From positions 1 through 35,130 of the forward strand of contig NZ_JABEQL010000036.1 in NCBI RefSeq assembly GCF_014174215.1: a stretch of 35,130 nucleotides of DNA, written 5' to 3'. Below, piece after piece: positions 8,886 to 17,607 of the stretch (position 1 is its first letter; each line of letters opens with the position of its first letter). The notes under the pieces were generated by a model, which was not told the origin of the DNA, ran no database searches, and worked only from the letters and a program-made list of their open reading frames with translations. The DNA comes from Gluconacetobacter tumulicola (lineage in GTDB: Bacteria > Pseudomonadota > Alphaproteobacteria > Acetobacterales > Acetobacteraceae). Position numbers and translations under genes: made by a program.

Positions 8886-11800
8886 GGCGCCGCCTCATCA
8901 CGCGCCGCACTCCATTCCGCCACCCGCGCCAACCGCGCATAATCGGCAAAACGCGGGCTCTCCCCCGGATGCGGATGCGACAGATAAGGCTGGCCCGGAT
9001 CGTCATACATCGCAATCAACCCGCGCAGGCTCTCCCACGCCGCCGCGATCAGCTCCGCCAGCGCATCCCCTTCCGCCAAAGGCAGGATCTGCCCGGCCTC
9101 CGGCCCTCCGGTCAGCCGCCAATAGGCCAGCTCGCGCGCCGGCCCCGCCAGCTCGGGCCCGAACGCCCCCCGCTCGGCCATCGCCGCCTCCAGCACCAGT
9201 TGCGACGACCAGCCGGCCAGCACCGTCTTGCGGTTCGGCAGCGTCCCGGTCTTGTAGTCGATCAGCAGCAATGCCCCCGCCACATCCCGGTCGATCCGGT
9301 CCGCCCGCCCCCGCAGCAGGAACGGCCCGCCCGGCAGGTCATTCAGCGTCGCCTTGCCGCTCTGCTCGGTCCGCGTCAGCATGATCGGCGCGCCATCACC
9401 CGCCGCCCGCGCAGCCTCGGTCGCCACCACCCACGCCGCGATCCGCTCCAGGCGCGGCGCCCACCACGCCGCCAGCGCCGGCCGCAACCGCGCTTCCGCC
9501 AGCGCCTCGGCAAACAGCCCACGCAAGCCCGCCTCACCGCCCCGCATCTCCGGCGACAGGCGAAACCACCGATCCAGGGCCGCATGCACGATGGTGCCGT
9601 AATCGGCCGCATCCGCCGGCTCCTCGATCTCCTTCAACCGGCGCAACCCCAGAATATGCCGCGCATGAATCGCATACGGATCGCGCATCCAGGTCTCGAT
9701 CTCGGTAATCGTCAGATTGCGCGGCCGCAGATCCACCGGCGGACAGGGCCGCGGCGGCGCCACCGGCCGCGGCGCCTCCGCCGGCCGGTCCAGCCGTGCC
9801 AGCCACGACAGCGCCTCATGCGCCGGCACCGCCTGCCCCCGCCCGGCCAGGAACGCATCCAGCCGCACCAGCCACCGCGCCGGCACGGTCGGCGCCCCAT
9901 CCCGCCGACCGGGCACGGACAGCACGACCTCCCCCGCCGAACAGGCACTGGCCACGAAATCATGCGCCGCCTGCCCGATCGCCCGCTCCGGCGAGGGCAA
10001 CCCCACCCGCGCCCGCATCGGCCGGCTCATCCACGGGCCCGGATCGGTGGCCGGCGGCCACACGCTCTCCACCAACCCGCCCAGCACCATGGTCTCGACC
10101 GACTGCAACCGGGCCTCCATCAGGCCCCAGATAAAGATGCGCGGATGCAGCGCACTCTCGCTCCGCCCCCGCAACCCACGCCGCGAGCGCACGGACAACC
10201 CGCCCATCGACGCCGTCAGCAACCCTTCCAGCACCCGCCCCGGCTGCGCCGGCAACACGTCACAGAACGCCACCAGCCCCGCCAGATGCTGGCCCAGCGC
10301 ATTCCCGTCCTCCCCCGCCCACAACCGGTCGCCCCCCGACGCCTCGTCGGTCGCAGCCAGCGCCTCCGCCGCCTCGATCAACCCGCTCAGCAGGTCCACG
10401 ACCGGCCGAGCCTCCGCCGACCACAGCCCCAGCACCGGCCCCAGACACCGCTCCAGCCGATCGACAAACCCGGCCAGATCCTCCGGCGCATCCGGCCGAT
10501 CCGCCAGCGCCCCATGCGCATCGTCCCGCGCCGCCGCCAACCGGTCGCGCAGCCCCTCAAATCCCGGCCGAGGCGCCGGCCCCCGCAGCAACACCCGCTC
10601 CAACAACCGCGCCGAGGCACGACACGCGCCCGGTGCCAACCCACAAGCCGCTAGCGGATGCTTCAACAGCGACAGCAACGCCACCGGCGACAACCCGCCG
10701 GCAGCCGCCCGCGCCAGCAGACGCAGAAACACCGCCGGCGGCGTGGCATGCAACGGCTCGCCCGCACTGTCATCCGCCACCACGCCCCAGCGCGCCAGCT
10801 CCACCGCCACCCGCCCGGCCAACCCCCGGTCGGGCGTCACCAGCGCCGCCCGACGCCCCGGCGTCACGATCGCCTGCCGCAACACCAGCGCAATGGCAGC
10901 CGCTTCCTCCTGCTGATCGGCGGCACGCAGCACCGACAACCCATCCACCGCCACCACGCCCTCATCGCGCAGCCAGTCGCCCAGCACCGCCGCCGGCAGC
11001 AAAGCCCGCGCCAGCACCCCACCCCGCCCGGCCGGGCAGGAAGCCGGCCCATCCGCCCCGCCATCCCACACCGCCAGATCGGCGCGCACCCGCCCCAGCC
11101 CGGTCAGCAGCCGCGCCAACCCCGCCTGCGGATGCCCATCCGGCAGCGCCGCCCAGATCTCCTCATCCAGCGACAGATCCACCCAGGGCAGCACCAGCCG
11201 CCCACCCGCCCGGCCCAGCACGGCATCCAGCACCGCGCGCACGGCAGGCACCGCATCGGTAAAACCAACGGCCCATAAACGGGTTTCCGCATCCGGCGCG
11301 GCATGCCAACGCTCGGCCTGCGCCCGCAGCAGCGCCACCTGCCGCGCCACCGGATTCATCACCCCCTGCTCGGCCAGCCACGCCGGCCACACGCTGGTGA
11401 CGATCGACAGAAAGCGCAGCGTCTCCCGCCAATGTTCGGCAAAATCCCCATCCGCCGCCAGCGGCAGCGTCTCGGCCAGATCGCACTCCGCCCATTCGGC
11501 ATCGTCCATCAGCTCGGCCAAGGCCCGCGCCAGCGGCCAGGCCTGATCCAGCGACAGAATTTCCCCGAACGCATCCCCCGCCTTCAAAATCAGCAGCGCC
11601 AGCGTCGCCAGCCGCCGCAACGGCTCCACGGCAGGCGGCAGATCCAGCGCCATATCCCCCGACAGCGCCAGCCCCGCCTCGTCCAGGCTCCCCAACGGCG
11701 CAATACGCGGCAGCAGCAGCGGCCTGCCATCGGCCCGGCGCAGAAACGCCTCGGTCAGCGCCCGCGCCGCCCGGCGGCTGGGCAGCAGGATCAGCCCGTC

Positions 11801-11899
11801 ACCGCTAAGCTGCGGATCACCCCCCACCCCGTCCATCCAGCGGGCCGCAATCTCGTCCAGAAAAGGCACATGCGGCGGAACGGTCGCAATGACGCTCAC
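8882..11899 (-). CDS. addB: AddB: double-strand break repair protein
   Basis: 1005 residues. The N-terminal 'GLILLPSRRAARAL' replaces a true Walker A site, as is usual in alphaproteobacterial AddB. The C-terminal nuclease core 'RADRIDRDVAGALLLIDYKTG' is intact. I see no obvious iron-sulfur cysteine set of the Bacillus AddB type. It acts with AddA at DNA ends. The start is GTG at 11899-11897, overlapping the murU TGA in a GTGA arrangement; its 3' end overlaps addA. It therefore sits inside a string of 4-nt overlaps. Confidence 0.94.
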   Translation of the reverse strand: MSVIATVPPHVPFLDEIAARWMDGVGGDPQLSGDGLILLPSRRAARALTEAFLRRADGRPLLLPRIAPLGSLDEAGLALSGDMALDLPPAVEPLRRLATLALLILKAGDAFGEILSLDQAWPLARALAELMDDAEWAECDLAETLPLAADGDFAEHWRETLRFLSIVTSVWPAWLAEQGVMNPVARQVALLRAQAERWHAAPDAETRLWAVGFTDAVPAVRAVLDAVLGRAGGRLVLPWVDLSLDEEIWAALPDGHPQAGLARLLTGLGRVRADLAVWDGGADGPASCPAGRGGVLARALLPAAVLGDWLRDEGVVAVDGLSVLRAADQQEEAAAIALVLRQAIVTPGRRAALVTPDRGLAGRVAVELARWGVVADDSAGEPLHATPPAVFLRLLARAAAGGLSPVALLSLLKHPLAACGLAPGACRASARLLERVLLRGPAPRPGFEGLRDRLAAARDDAHGALADRPDAPEDLAGFVDRLERCLGPVLGLWSAEARPVVDLLSGLIEAAEALAATDEASGGDRLWAGEDGNALGQHLAGLVAFCDVLPAQPGRVLEGLLTASMGGLSVRSRRGLRGRSESALHPRIFIWGLMEARLQSVETMVLGGLVESVWPPATDPGPWMSRPMRARVGLPSPERAIGQAAHDFVASACSAGEVVLSVPGRRDGAPTVPARWLVRLDAFLAGRGQAVPAHEALSWLARLDRPAEAPRPVAPPRPCPPVDLRPRNLTITEIETWMRDPYAIHARHILGLRRLKEIEEPADAADYGTIVHAALDRWFRLSPEMRGGEAGLRGLFAEALAEARLRPALAAWWAPRLERIAAWVVATEAARAAGDGAPIMLTRTEQSGKATLNDLPGGPFLLRGRADRIDRDVAGALLLIDYKTGTLPNRKTVLAGWSSQLVLEAAMAERGAFGPELAGPARELAYWRLTGGPEAGQILPLAEGDALAELIAAAWESLRGLIAMYDDPGQPYLSHPHPGESPRFADYARLARVAEWSAARDEAAP

Positions 11900-12666
11900 A
11901 ATGCGGCATCCCGTTCAGCCGCATCCGGCTCCCGCGCCAGCCGCAACGCCCGCGTCGCCGCCGCCAGATCCTCCGGCCGAGACAGATGGCACCACACCGA
12001 ATCATGCACGATGCCAAACAGCCGCCCCCGCGCGATAGCGGCATCCCACAACCGGTTCAGACTGAACGGCCCCGGCGGCGCCTCTGCAAACAGCGCCGGC
12101 GTGGCCAACTGCACCCCGGCAAACACATAGGGCGTCAGCGCCCCCCGCACCGCCCGGCGCAGCAACCCGTCGGGCGCGGAGACAAAATCCCCCTGCCCGA
12201 CCGCCCCCACCGCCAGGCTGGTCCGCGCCAGCAGCAACAGCGCATCCATCCGCGCCGGATCGAAGGCAGCGGCCAGCCGGCGCAGCGCCGGCACCGGCCC
12301 GTTCAGCCACAGCGAATCGCCATTCAGCAGAAAGAACGGCTCCGGCCCCAACGCCCCGTCCCGCAACGCGGCCGCAGCACTCCCCCCACTCTCCAGCAGC
12401 GTCTGCTCGGCTCGCACAATCACACGCGGCCCCAGCCCGGCCTCGGCACGGACGCGCAGCGCCTCGCGCACCTTCCCGGCCTGCCAGCACACATTCACCA
12501 CCACCTCGGCCACGCCGGCCTTGTCCAGCCGGTCCAGCACATGATCCAGAATGGCGCGCCCATCGACCGCCAGCAGCGGCTTGGCCGTGTCCTCGGTCAG
12601 CGGCCGCATCCGGCTGCCGGCCCCGGCGGCGAACAGCATCGCCCGCTGCGGCATCGGAATGCTCAT
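11896..12666 (-). CDS. murU: Nucleotidyltransferase, MurNAc-1-phosphate uridylyltransferase (MurU) type
   Basis: 256 residues from the ATG at 12666. The sugar-1-phosphate nucleotidyltransferase signature AAGAGSRMRPLTEDTAKPLL (13-32) is intact, as are 'FFLLNGDSLW' (the metal-binding Asp) and a terminal 'WCHLSRPEDL' segment. MurU makes UDP-MurNAc from MurNAc-1-P in the anabolic peptidoglycan-recycling route that bypasses fosfomycin-sensitive MurA. In many relatives the kinase AmgK, which supplies MurNAc-1-P, is encoded between tsaE and murU; here tsaE and murU overlap by 4 nt with no amgK. Specificity is inferred from context; another NDP-sugar pyrophosphorylase role is possible. Confidence 0.8.
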   Translation of the reverse strand: MSIPMPQRAMLFAAGAGSRMRPLTEDTAKPLLAVDGRAILDHVLDRLDKAGVAEVVVNVCWQAGKVREALRVRAEAGLGPRVIVRAEQTLLESGGSAAAALRDGALGPEPFFLLNGDSLWLNGPVPALRRLAAAFDPARMDALLLLARTSLAVGAVGQGDFVSAPDGLLRRAVRGALTPYVFAGVQLATPALFAEAPPGPFSLNRLWDAAIARGRLFGIVHDSVWCHLSRPEDLAAATRALRLAREPDAAERDAAL

Positions 12667-13130
12667 GCCCCCCTCCCCGCCAGTTCCGCCCACACCGGCC
12701 GATCCTCCCACCCCGCGATCCGTGCCGCGCGCGTCTCCTCGCCCGTCACCAGCAGCTCGATCCGCAACGCCTCCACCGGCGTCAGGGCCCCCAGCCGGTC
12801 CGGCCATTCCACCAGCACGATGCCCTCGCACGCATCGTCCCAGCCCAGCTCGTGCAGCCCTCCCGGCCCATCCAGCCGCCAGAGGTCGAAATGCGCGACC
12901 GGCGCCACCGGCGCGTCATAAGCCTGCACCAGCGTAAAGGTCGGGCTGGGCACCTCCATCTCCGGATCGCCACAGGCCGCGCGCAGAAAGGCGCGGGAAA
13001 ACACGCTCTTCCCGGCGCCCAGCACGCCGGACAGCAGAATGGCGTCGCCCGGCCGCGCGGCACGGGCCAGCCGCCTCGCCAGGTCCCCCGTCGCCTCGGG
13101 GCTCGGCAGATTGATGGTCAGCGGTTCCAT
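12663..13130 (-). CDS. tsaE: tRNA N6-threonylcarbamoyladenosine biosynthesis ATPase TsaE
   Basis: 155 residues, the family's usual size. The P-loop GVLGAGKS (35-42) and the downstream 'VPSPTFTLVQAYD' and 'HFDLWRLDG' motifs are diagnostic of TsaE (YjeE). It drives turnover of the TsaBCD complex that makes t6A37 in ANN-decoding tRNAs. The ATG at 13130 fits the family N-terminus; upstream open frame to 13205 has no similarity. It is the first gene of the operon and diverges from the reductase gene across a 140-bp spacer that should hold both promoters, although I could not define them. Confidence 0.92.
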   Translation of the reverse strand: MEPLTINLPSPEATGDLARRLARAARPGDAILLSGVLGAGKSVFSRAFLRAACGDPEMEVPSPTFTLVQAYDAPVAPVAHFDLWRLDGPGGLHELGWDDACEGIVLVEWPDRLGALTPVEALRIELLVTGEETRAARIAGWEDRPVWAELAGRGA

Positions 13131-13270
13131 CCGCTCATGATGCCCGCCGGCTCGGCAGAGGCACAAGACCCCGTTTTTTCCACCCCGGCATCCGCCATCT
13201 TGCACTCAGCCAAAACAGACCGCACAACCGAACCCCTGATCGTTCAGCAGTGCAGCATCACGGAACCGAC

Positions 13271-14290
13271 ATGACCGACGCCCCCACCCTTTCCACCGAT
13301 GTCGCCATCATCGGCGCCGGCCCCACCGGCCTGTTCGCGGCGTTCGAATGCGGCATGCTGAAGCTGGATTGCGTCCTGCTCGACGCGCTCGACAGCATCG
13401 GCGGCCAGTGCGCCGCCCTCTATCCGGAAAAGCCGATCTACGACATCCCCGCCCACCCCGCGATCGAAGGCGCGGCGCTGATCGAGGCCCTGGACCGCCA
13501 GATCGCCCCCTTCGCCGTGCCCCGCCTGCTGGGCCGCCGGGTGGAGGACCTGGCCGGCCATCGCGGCGCCTTCACGCTGCGCACCGACAAGGGCGACGTC
13601 ATCAGCGCCCGCGCCGTCATCATCGCCGCCGGCGCCGGCGCCTTCGGCCCCAACCGCCCGCCCCTGGCTGGGCTGGAAGGGTTCGAGGCCACGGGTGCGG
13701 TGCAATATTACGTCCGCCGCCGCGCCGATTTCACCGGCACCCGCATCGTCATCGCCGGCGGCGGCGATTCCGCCATCGACTGGGCCCTGGCCCTCAAGGA
13801 CGAAGCCGAGAAGATCTTTCTGGTCCACCGCCGCGACCGTTTCCGCGCCGCGCCGGAAAGCCTGCGCCAGCTCGACGAAGCCGTGGCCGCCGGCCGCATC
13901 GAGAAGATCGTCCCCTACCAGCTCCACGGCCTGCACGGCACCGACGGCAAGCTGGAAGGCGTCGAGGTCGCAACCCTCGACGGCGACACCCGCGTGCTGG
14001 AAGCCGACCGCCTGCTGCCCTTCTTCGGCCTGTCGACCGATCTCGGCCCGATCGCCCAATGGGGCATCGATTCCATCCGCAGCACCATCCCGGTGGTCCC
14101 CTCAAGCTGCGAGACCTCGCTCCCCGGCATCTTCGCCATCGGCGACGTGGCCACCTATCCCGGCAAGCTGAAACTGATCCTGCAAGGCTTCAGCGAAGGC
14201 GCCATGGCCGCCCACGCCATCCATCCCATCGTGCGGCCCGATACCGCACTGCATTTCGAGTATTCCACCAGCAAGGGCGTGCCCGGTTAA
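13271..14290 (+). CDS. Ferredoxin-NADP(+) reductase, thioredoxin-reductase-like type
   Basis: 339 residues. The FAD-binding GAGPTG motif (15-20) is followed by 'GGQCAALYPEKPIYDIPAHP', hallmarks of the TrxR-like FNR family (YumC/FNR2). The NADP site is GGGDSA (163-168). The CxxC redox pair of true thioredoxin reductase is absent, and the C-terminal 'GIFAIGDVATYPGKLKLI' closes the FAD site. It transfers electrons between NADPH and ferredoxin or flavodoxin in the cytoplasm. The ATG at 13271 has GGAA at 5 nt; an in-frame GTG at 13250 is the alternative. It is transcribed alone; a palindromic repeat follows 6 nt after the stop. Confidence 0.92.
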   Translation: MTDAPTLSTDVAIIGAGPTGLFAAFECGMLKLDCVLLDALDSIGGQCAALYPEKPIYDIPAHPAIEGAALIEALDRQIAPFAVPRLLGRRVEDLAGHRGAFTLRTDKGDVISARAVIIAAGAGAFGPNRPPLAGLEGFEATGAVQYYVRRRADFTGTRIVIAGGGDSAIDWALALKDEAEKIFLVHRRDRFRAAPESLRQLDEAVAAGRIEKIVPYQLHGLHGTDGKLEGVEVATLDGDTRVLEADRLLPFFGLSTDLGPIAQWGIDSIRSTIPVVPSSCETSLPGIFAIGDVATYPGKLKLILQGFSEGAMAAHAIHPIVRPDTALHFEYSTSKGVPG

Positions 14291-14295
14291 GCGTT

Positions 14296-14416
14296 CTTCT
14301 TTTTCTGAAGAAAAAGAAGCAAAAAGACTTTTGATCCGTTCAGGGCCATCGCGTGTCCCCAGCACAAAATTCCTGAACGAATCAGAGTTTTTTGGTTCTT
14401 TTTTGCAAAAAAGAAC
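14296..14416. repeat. Nested palindromic element between fnr and alr
   Basis: A 121-bp foldback. It starts with a perfect 11-bp hairpin (14296-14306/14309-14319, arms CTTCTTTTTCT/AGAAAAAGAAG) and ends with a perfect 22-bp palindrome at 14395-14416 (GTTCTTTTTT-GC-AAAAAAGAAC). Inside, CGTTCAGG near 14337 pairs with CCTGAACG near 14372, and the A/T-rich flanks also pair imperfectly, so the whole element can form one long stem. The first hairpin can also act as a terminator for fnr. The style matches short interspersed repeats I associate with Acetobacteraceae. Confidence 0.75.
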
Positions 14417-14490
14417 ATCTTCCCCCCGCCACATTGCACCAGGGCAAAATTGGTCTATCGTCAGCCATCCCGACGGGAGCCCACCAAAAC

Positions 14491-15651
14491 GTGCCAGTCG
14501 ACGCTGAACCAAACGACCCCGCCGCCTCGGCCGGCGGCATCCTGACCATCGACCTCGCCGCCCTGGCCGAAAATTACCGGAGGCTGCGCGACCGTGTCGG
14601 CCCCGGCGTGACCTGCGCCGCCGCCGTCAAGGCCGATGCCTACGGGCTGGGCGCCGCCCGCGTGGTCCCGGCGCTGCACCGCGCCGGCTGCCGGACCTTC
14701 TTCGTCGCCCACCTGGCCGAAGGCGCCGCCATCCGCCCGCTGCTGGGCGCCGACAGCACGATCTTCGTCCTGAACGGCCCCATGCCGGGGACTGAAGCCG
14801 CCATGCGGCAGGCCGGGCTGGTCCCGGTCCTGAACAGCCTGGAGCAGATCGCAAACTGGCGCGCCCTGGCCCATCAGGCCGGCACCCCTCTCCCCGCCGC
14901 GCTGCAACTCGACAGCGGCATGTCCCGCTTCGGCCTGTCGGACGAGGACGTGGCCACGCTTCTGTCCGAAGACACCCCACTGGCCGGCCTCACCCCCCTT
15001 CTGGTCATGAGCCACCTGGCCTGCGCCGACGAACCCGCCCATCCCGCCAATCGCGCCCAGCGCACCACTTTCCTGCGCCTGCGCGCGCAACTGCCCGCCC
15101 TGCCGGCCAGCCTGGCGGCATCCTCCGGCCTGTTCCTCGGCGCGGACTGGCATTTCGACATGGTGCGCCCCGGCGCCGCGCTGTACGGCATCAACCCCAC
15201 CCCAGGCCAGCCAAACCCGATGCAACCGGTGGTCCGCCTCCAGGCGCGCATCGTGCAGACCCGCCAGATCGGCCCCGGAACGGCGGTGGGCTACGGCGCG
15301 GGCTTCATCGCCGACCGGCCCAGCCGGATCGCAACCCTGGGCGTAGGCTATGGCGACGGCTTCCCCCGCGCCATCGGCGGCCACGGCCACGCCATCCTGC
15401 CGGAACGGCCGGACCTCAGACTGCCGATCGTCGGCCGCATCTCCATGGACTGCCTGGCCGTCGACGTCACCACCCTGGGCGACACCCCGCTTGCGCCCGG
15501 CACGGCATTGGACCTGATCGGCCCGCACCACCCGCTGGAAGACGCCGCCGAAGCCGCCGGCACCATCGGCTACGAACTGCTGACCGGCCTGGGCAGACGC
15601 TATCACCGCGTCTATCGCGCGGACACATCACCACAGGGAGACAACAGGTGA
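14491..15651 (+). CDS. alr: Alanine racemase
   Basis: 386 residues from GTG at 14491 (GGGAG about 11 nt upstream; in-frame codons further up run through the repeat). The PLP lysine lies in AAAVKADAYGLG (K47), and the catalytic tyrosine in GYGAGF, with 'GRISMDCLAVDVT' near the C-terminus. It interconverts L- and D-alanine for peptidoglycan, and in dad operons for alanine catabolism. Its TGA overlaps the GTG start of dadA by 4 nt, so the catabolic role (DadX-like) is likely here, although a sole biosynthetic enzyme cannot be excluded from one window. Confidence 0.94.
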   Translation: MPVDAEPNDPAASAGGILTIDLAALAENYRRLRDRVGPGVTCAAAVKADAYGLGAARVVPALHRAGCRTFFVAHLAEGAAIRPLLGADSTIFVLNGPMPGTEAAMRQAGLVPVLNSLEQIANWRALAHQAGTPLPAALQLDSGMSRFGLSDEDVATLLSEDTPLAGLTPLLVMSHLACADEPAHPANRAQRTTFLRLRAQLPALPASLAASSGLFLGADWHFDMVRPGAALYGINPTPGQPNPMQPVVRLQARIVQTRQIGPGTAVGYGAGFIADRPSRIATLGVGYGDGFPRAIGGHGHAILPERPDLRLPIVGRISMDCLAVDVTTLGDTPLAPGTALDLIGPHHPLEDAAEAAGTIGYELLTGLGRRYHRVYRADTSPQGDNR

Positions 15652-16904
15652 AGGTTATCGTCATGGGCGCCGGGGTCATCGGCGTCACCACCGCCTGGTA
15701 CCTGGCCAGACAGGGCCACGAGGTTACGGTGATCGACCGCCAGCCCGCCGCCGCGATGGAAACCTCCTTCGCCAATGCGGGCCAGGTCTCGCCCGGCTAT
15801 TCCACCCCCTGGGCCATGCCCGGCCTGCCGCTGAAGGCGCTGGGCTGGATGCTGAAGAAGGACAGCCCCCTGGTGATCCGCGCCCGGCTGGACCTGCCGA
15901 TGCTGCGCTGGATGACGCAGCTCCTGGCCAACTGCAACGCCCATGCCTACGACATCAACAAGGCGCGGATGCTGCGGGTGGCCGAATATAGCCGCGACTG
16001 CCTGACCGCACTGCGCGCGGAAACCGGCATCACCTATGACGACCGCCAGAAAGGCCTGATCCAGCTCTTCCGCACCCAGGCCCAGCTCGACCACGCACGC
16101 GACGACATGCGCCTGCTCACCGAGAGCAACGTGCCCCACCAATTGCTCGACACAGCGCAGATCGTGGCGCGCGAACCCGGCCTGGCCCATCCCAGCCACC
16201 TGCTGAAGGGCGGCCTGTTCCTGCCGGGCGACGAATCCGGCGACGCGCACATGTTCACCCAGCGCCTGTCGCAGAAGGCCGAGGAACTGGGCGTCACCTT
16301 CAAATATGAGACCCGCATCGAGGGGCTGGACGCCAGCGCCACCGAGATCATGGGCGTCCGCACCTCCGCCGGCCGCATCACGGGCGACGCCTACGTGCTG
16401 GCCCTGGGCAGCTATTCGCCGCTGATGCTGCGCCCGCTGGGCATCAGGCTGCCGGTCTACCCGGTCAAGGGCTACTCGCTGACGGTACCCCTCACGGACG
16501 AGACCCGCGCCCCGACCTCCACCGTCAATGACGAGAGCTACAAGGTCGCCATCACCCGTCTGGGCGACCGCATCCGCATCGGTGGCACCGCCGAGCTGAC
16601 CGGCTACAGCCTGCGCCTCAGCCCCGACCGCCGCCGCACGCTGGAACGCTCCTTCTCCGACCTGTTCGGCGGCGGCGATCTCACCCGCGCCACCTACTGG
16701 ACCGGCCTGCGCCCCAACACCCCCGACGGCACGCCGGTCATCGGCCCTTCGGGCCGCTTCGGCAATCTATGGCTCAACACCGGCCACGGCACGCTCGGCT
16801 GGACCATGGCCTGCGGCTCCGGCCAGCTCCTGGCCGACCTGATCGACGGCCGCCGCCCCGCCATCCCCCACCTCGACCTCTCCATCAGCCGCTACACCGC
16901 CTGA
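15648..16904 (+). CDS. dadA: D-amino-acid dehydrogenase, DadA type
   Basis: 418 residues. The N-terminal FAD-binding motif GAGVIGVTTAW (7-17) is followed by 'ETSFANAGQVSPGYSTPWAMPG', a DadA hallmark. 'PVYPVKGYSLT' and a C-terminal 'NTGHGTLGWTMACGSG' complete the family pattern. It oxidises D-alanine to pyruvate at the inner face of the cytoplasmic membrane and passes electrons to the respiratory chain. The start is GTG at 15648, overlapping alr. Its stop codon (16902-16904) lies inside a fragment of the foldback repeat that is described separately. Confidence 0.94.
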   Translation: MKVIVMGAGVIGVTTAWYLARQGHEVTVIDRQPAAAMETSFANAGQVSPGYSTPWAMPGLPLKALGWMLKKDSPLVIRARLDLPMLRWMTQLLANCNAHAYDINKARMLRVAEYSRDCLTALRAETGITYDDRQKGLIQLFRTQAQLDHARDDMRLLTESNVPHQLLDTAQIVAREPGLAHPSHLLKGGLFLPGDESGDAHMFTQRLSQKAEELGVTFKYETRIEGLDASATEIMGVRTSAGRITGDAYVLALGSYSPLMLRPLGIRLPVYPVKGYSLTVPLTDETRAPTSTVNDESYKVAITRLGDRIRIGGTAELTGYSLRLSPDRRRTLERSFSDLFGGGDLTRATYWTGLRPNTPDGTPVIGPSGRFGNLWLNTGHGTLGWTMACGSGQLLADLIDGRRPAIPHLDLSISRYTA

Positions 16905-16955
16905 CCGCACGCGCGCTGGTGGCGATGATCCGGCGCGCGTTTCCGCTCAGGCTCT
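16901..16955. repeat. Deletion derivative of the 164-bp foldback repeat at the dadA stop
   Basis: The segment shares the ACGCGCGCTGGTGGCGAT and CCGGCGCGCGTTTCC blocks of the full copies at 26665, 27933 and 28984, and ends with CAGGCTCT, the terminal-repeat sequence of the 26665 copy. It keeps about one third of the element, as if the middle had been lost. The first four bases overlap the dadA stop codon. Confidence 0.6.
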
Positions 16956-16979
16956 CCGTCCCATGCGGCGCACAGCGCA

Positions 16980-17012
16980 CAAAAAAAGCGGGGGCAGCCA
17001 AGCCACCCCCGC
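16980..17012 (-). terminator. Rho-independent terminator for the 17062-17346 gene
   Basis: On the minus strand a GCGGGGG/CCCCCGC stem with a partly paired 11-nt interior is followed directly by seven T residues (16981-16987 on the plus strand are A). It lies 50 nt past the stop of the small secreted-protein gene and faces dadA from the other side. Confidence 0.8.
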
Positions 17013-17061
17013 TCCCTTCCGGCCGCCGGGCCGTGGCCCGCGCCGGGATGAAACCGCCCGA

Positions 17062-17346
17062 TTACTTGGAGGGGCTGGCTTCCGTCGTCGTCTTCTTCTT
17101 GTGCTTATGCTTGTGCTTGTGGGTCTTCGGCGCCTCGCTCGAGGTCATCGGAGCCGCCGGGGTCGCCGGCGCGGCTTCCGGGGTGCTCGGGGCTGCGGGG
17201 GCCGCCGGGGCGGTGGTGGACGGTGCCGCCGGGACGGACGGAGCCGCCGGCATGGTCGGTGCTTCCTGCGCCATGGCCGGAACGGCGGCGCCCATCAGGG
17301 CAACAGTCGAAAGAGCGGCCAGGAACCGACGTGTCGAAACGATCAT
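17062..17346 (-). CDS. Small secreted Ala/Pro-rich protein with His-Lys repeat tail
   Basis: 94 residues. A clear Sec signal peptide (basic MIVSTRR, then a hydrophobic run ending in VPAMAQ, cleavage near residue 26) is followed by a low-complexity Ala/Pro/Thr region. The tail is the unusual KTHKHKHKHKKK, then TTTEASPSK. The start has GGAGA at 6 nt, and the gene has its own terminator, so it is probably real and monocistronic. I do not recognise a family. The alternating His-Lys tail could bind metal ions or acidic polymers in the periplasm or outside the cell; that is a guess from composition. Confidence 0.7.
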   Translation of the reverse strand: MIVSTRRFLAALSTVALMGAAVPAMAQEAPTMPAAPSVPAAPSTTAPAAPAAPSTPEAAPATPAAPMTSSEAPKTHKHKHKHKKKTTTEASPSK

Positions 17347-17607
17347 TGAATGTCTCCAGAATCAGGATGTCATCCCAATCAACACCCGGAACCGTAACCG
17401 GAGGATGCATCCGTCTTCAGGCAGACGATACAACGCGGCATACGGACCGTGCCTGCAATTGCTAGCACGCCGCCCCGATCTCGTCTCGCATTAAAATTCA
17501 TAAATGACTGTCCAGCCTCCGCCACATTGCCTTAATTGCAACGCAATCGCAAACTGAAAATCGTTACGAATTACGTCTGCGCGGGCGGCGGGCCACCGCC
17601 CGTCCCC

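Noticed and set aside
5820-8942. Very long plus-strand open frame opposite addA
   Set aside because: Its translation is an Arg/Pro/Gln/His-rich low-complexity string, the usual shadow of a GC-rich gene on the other strand, and AddA motifs are unambiguous on the minus strand.
8969-11278. Long plus-strand open frames opposite addB
   Set aside because: Same Arg/Pro/His-rich shadow pattern, with no ribosome binding sites and no domain; AddB is clear on the minus strand.
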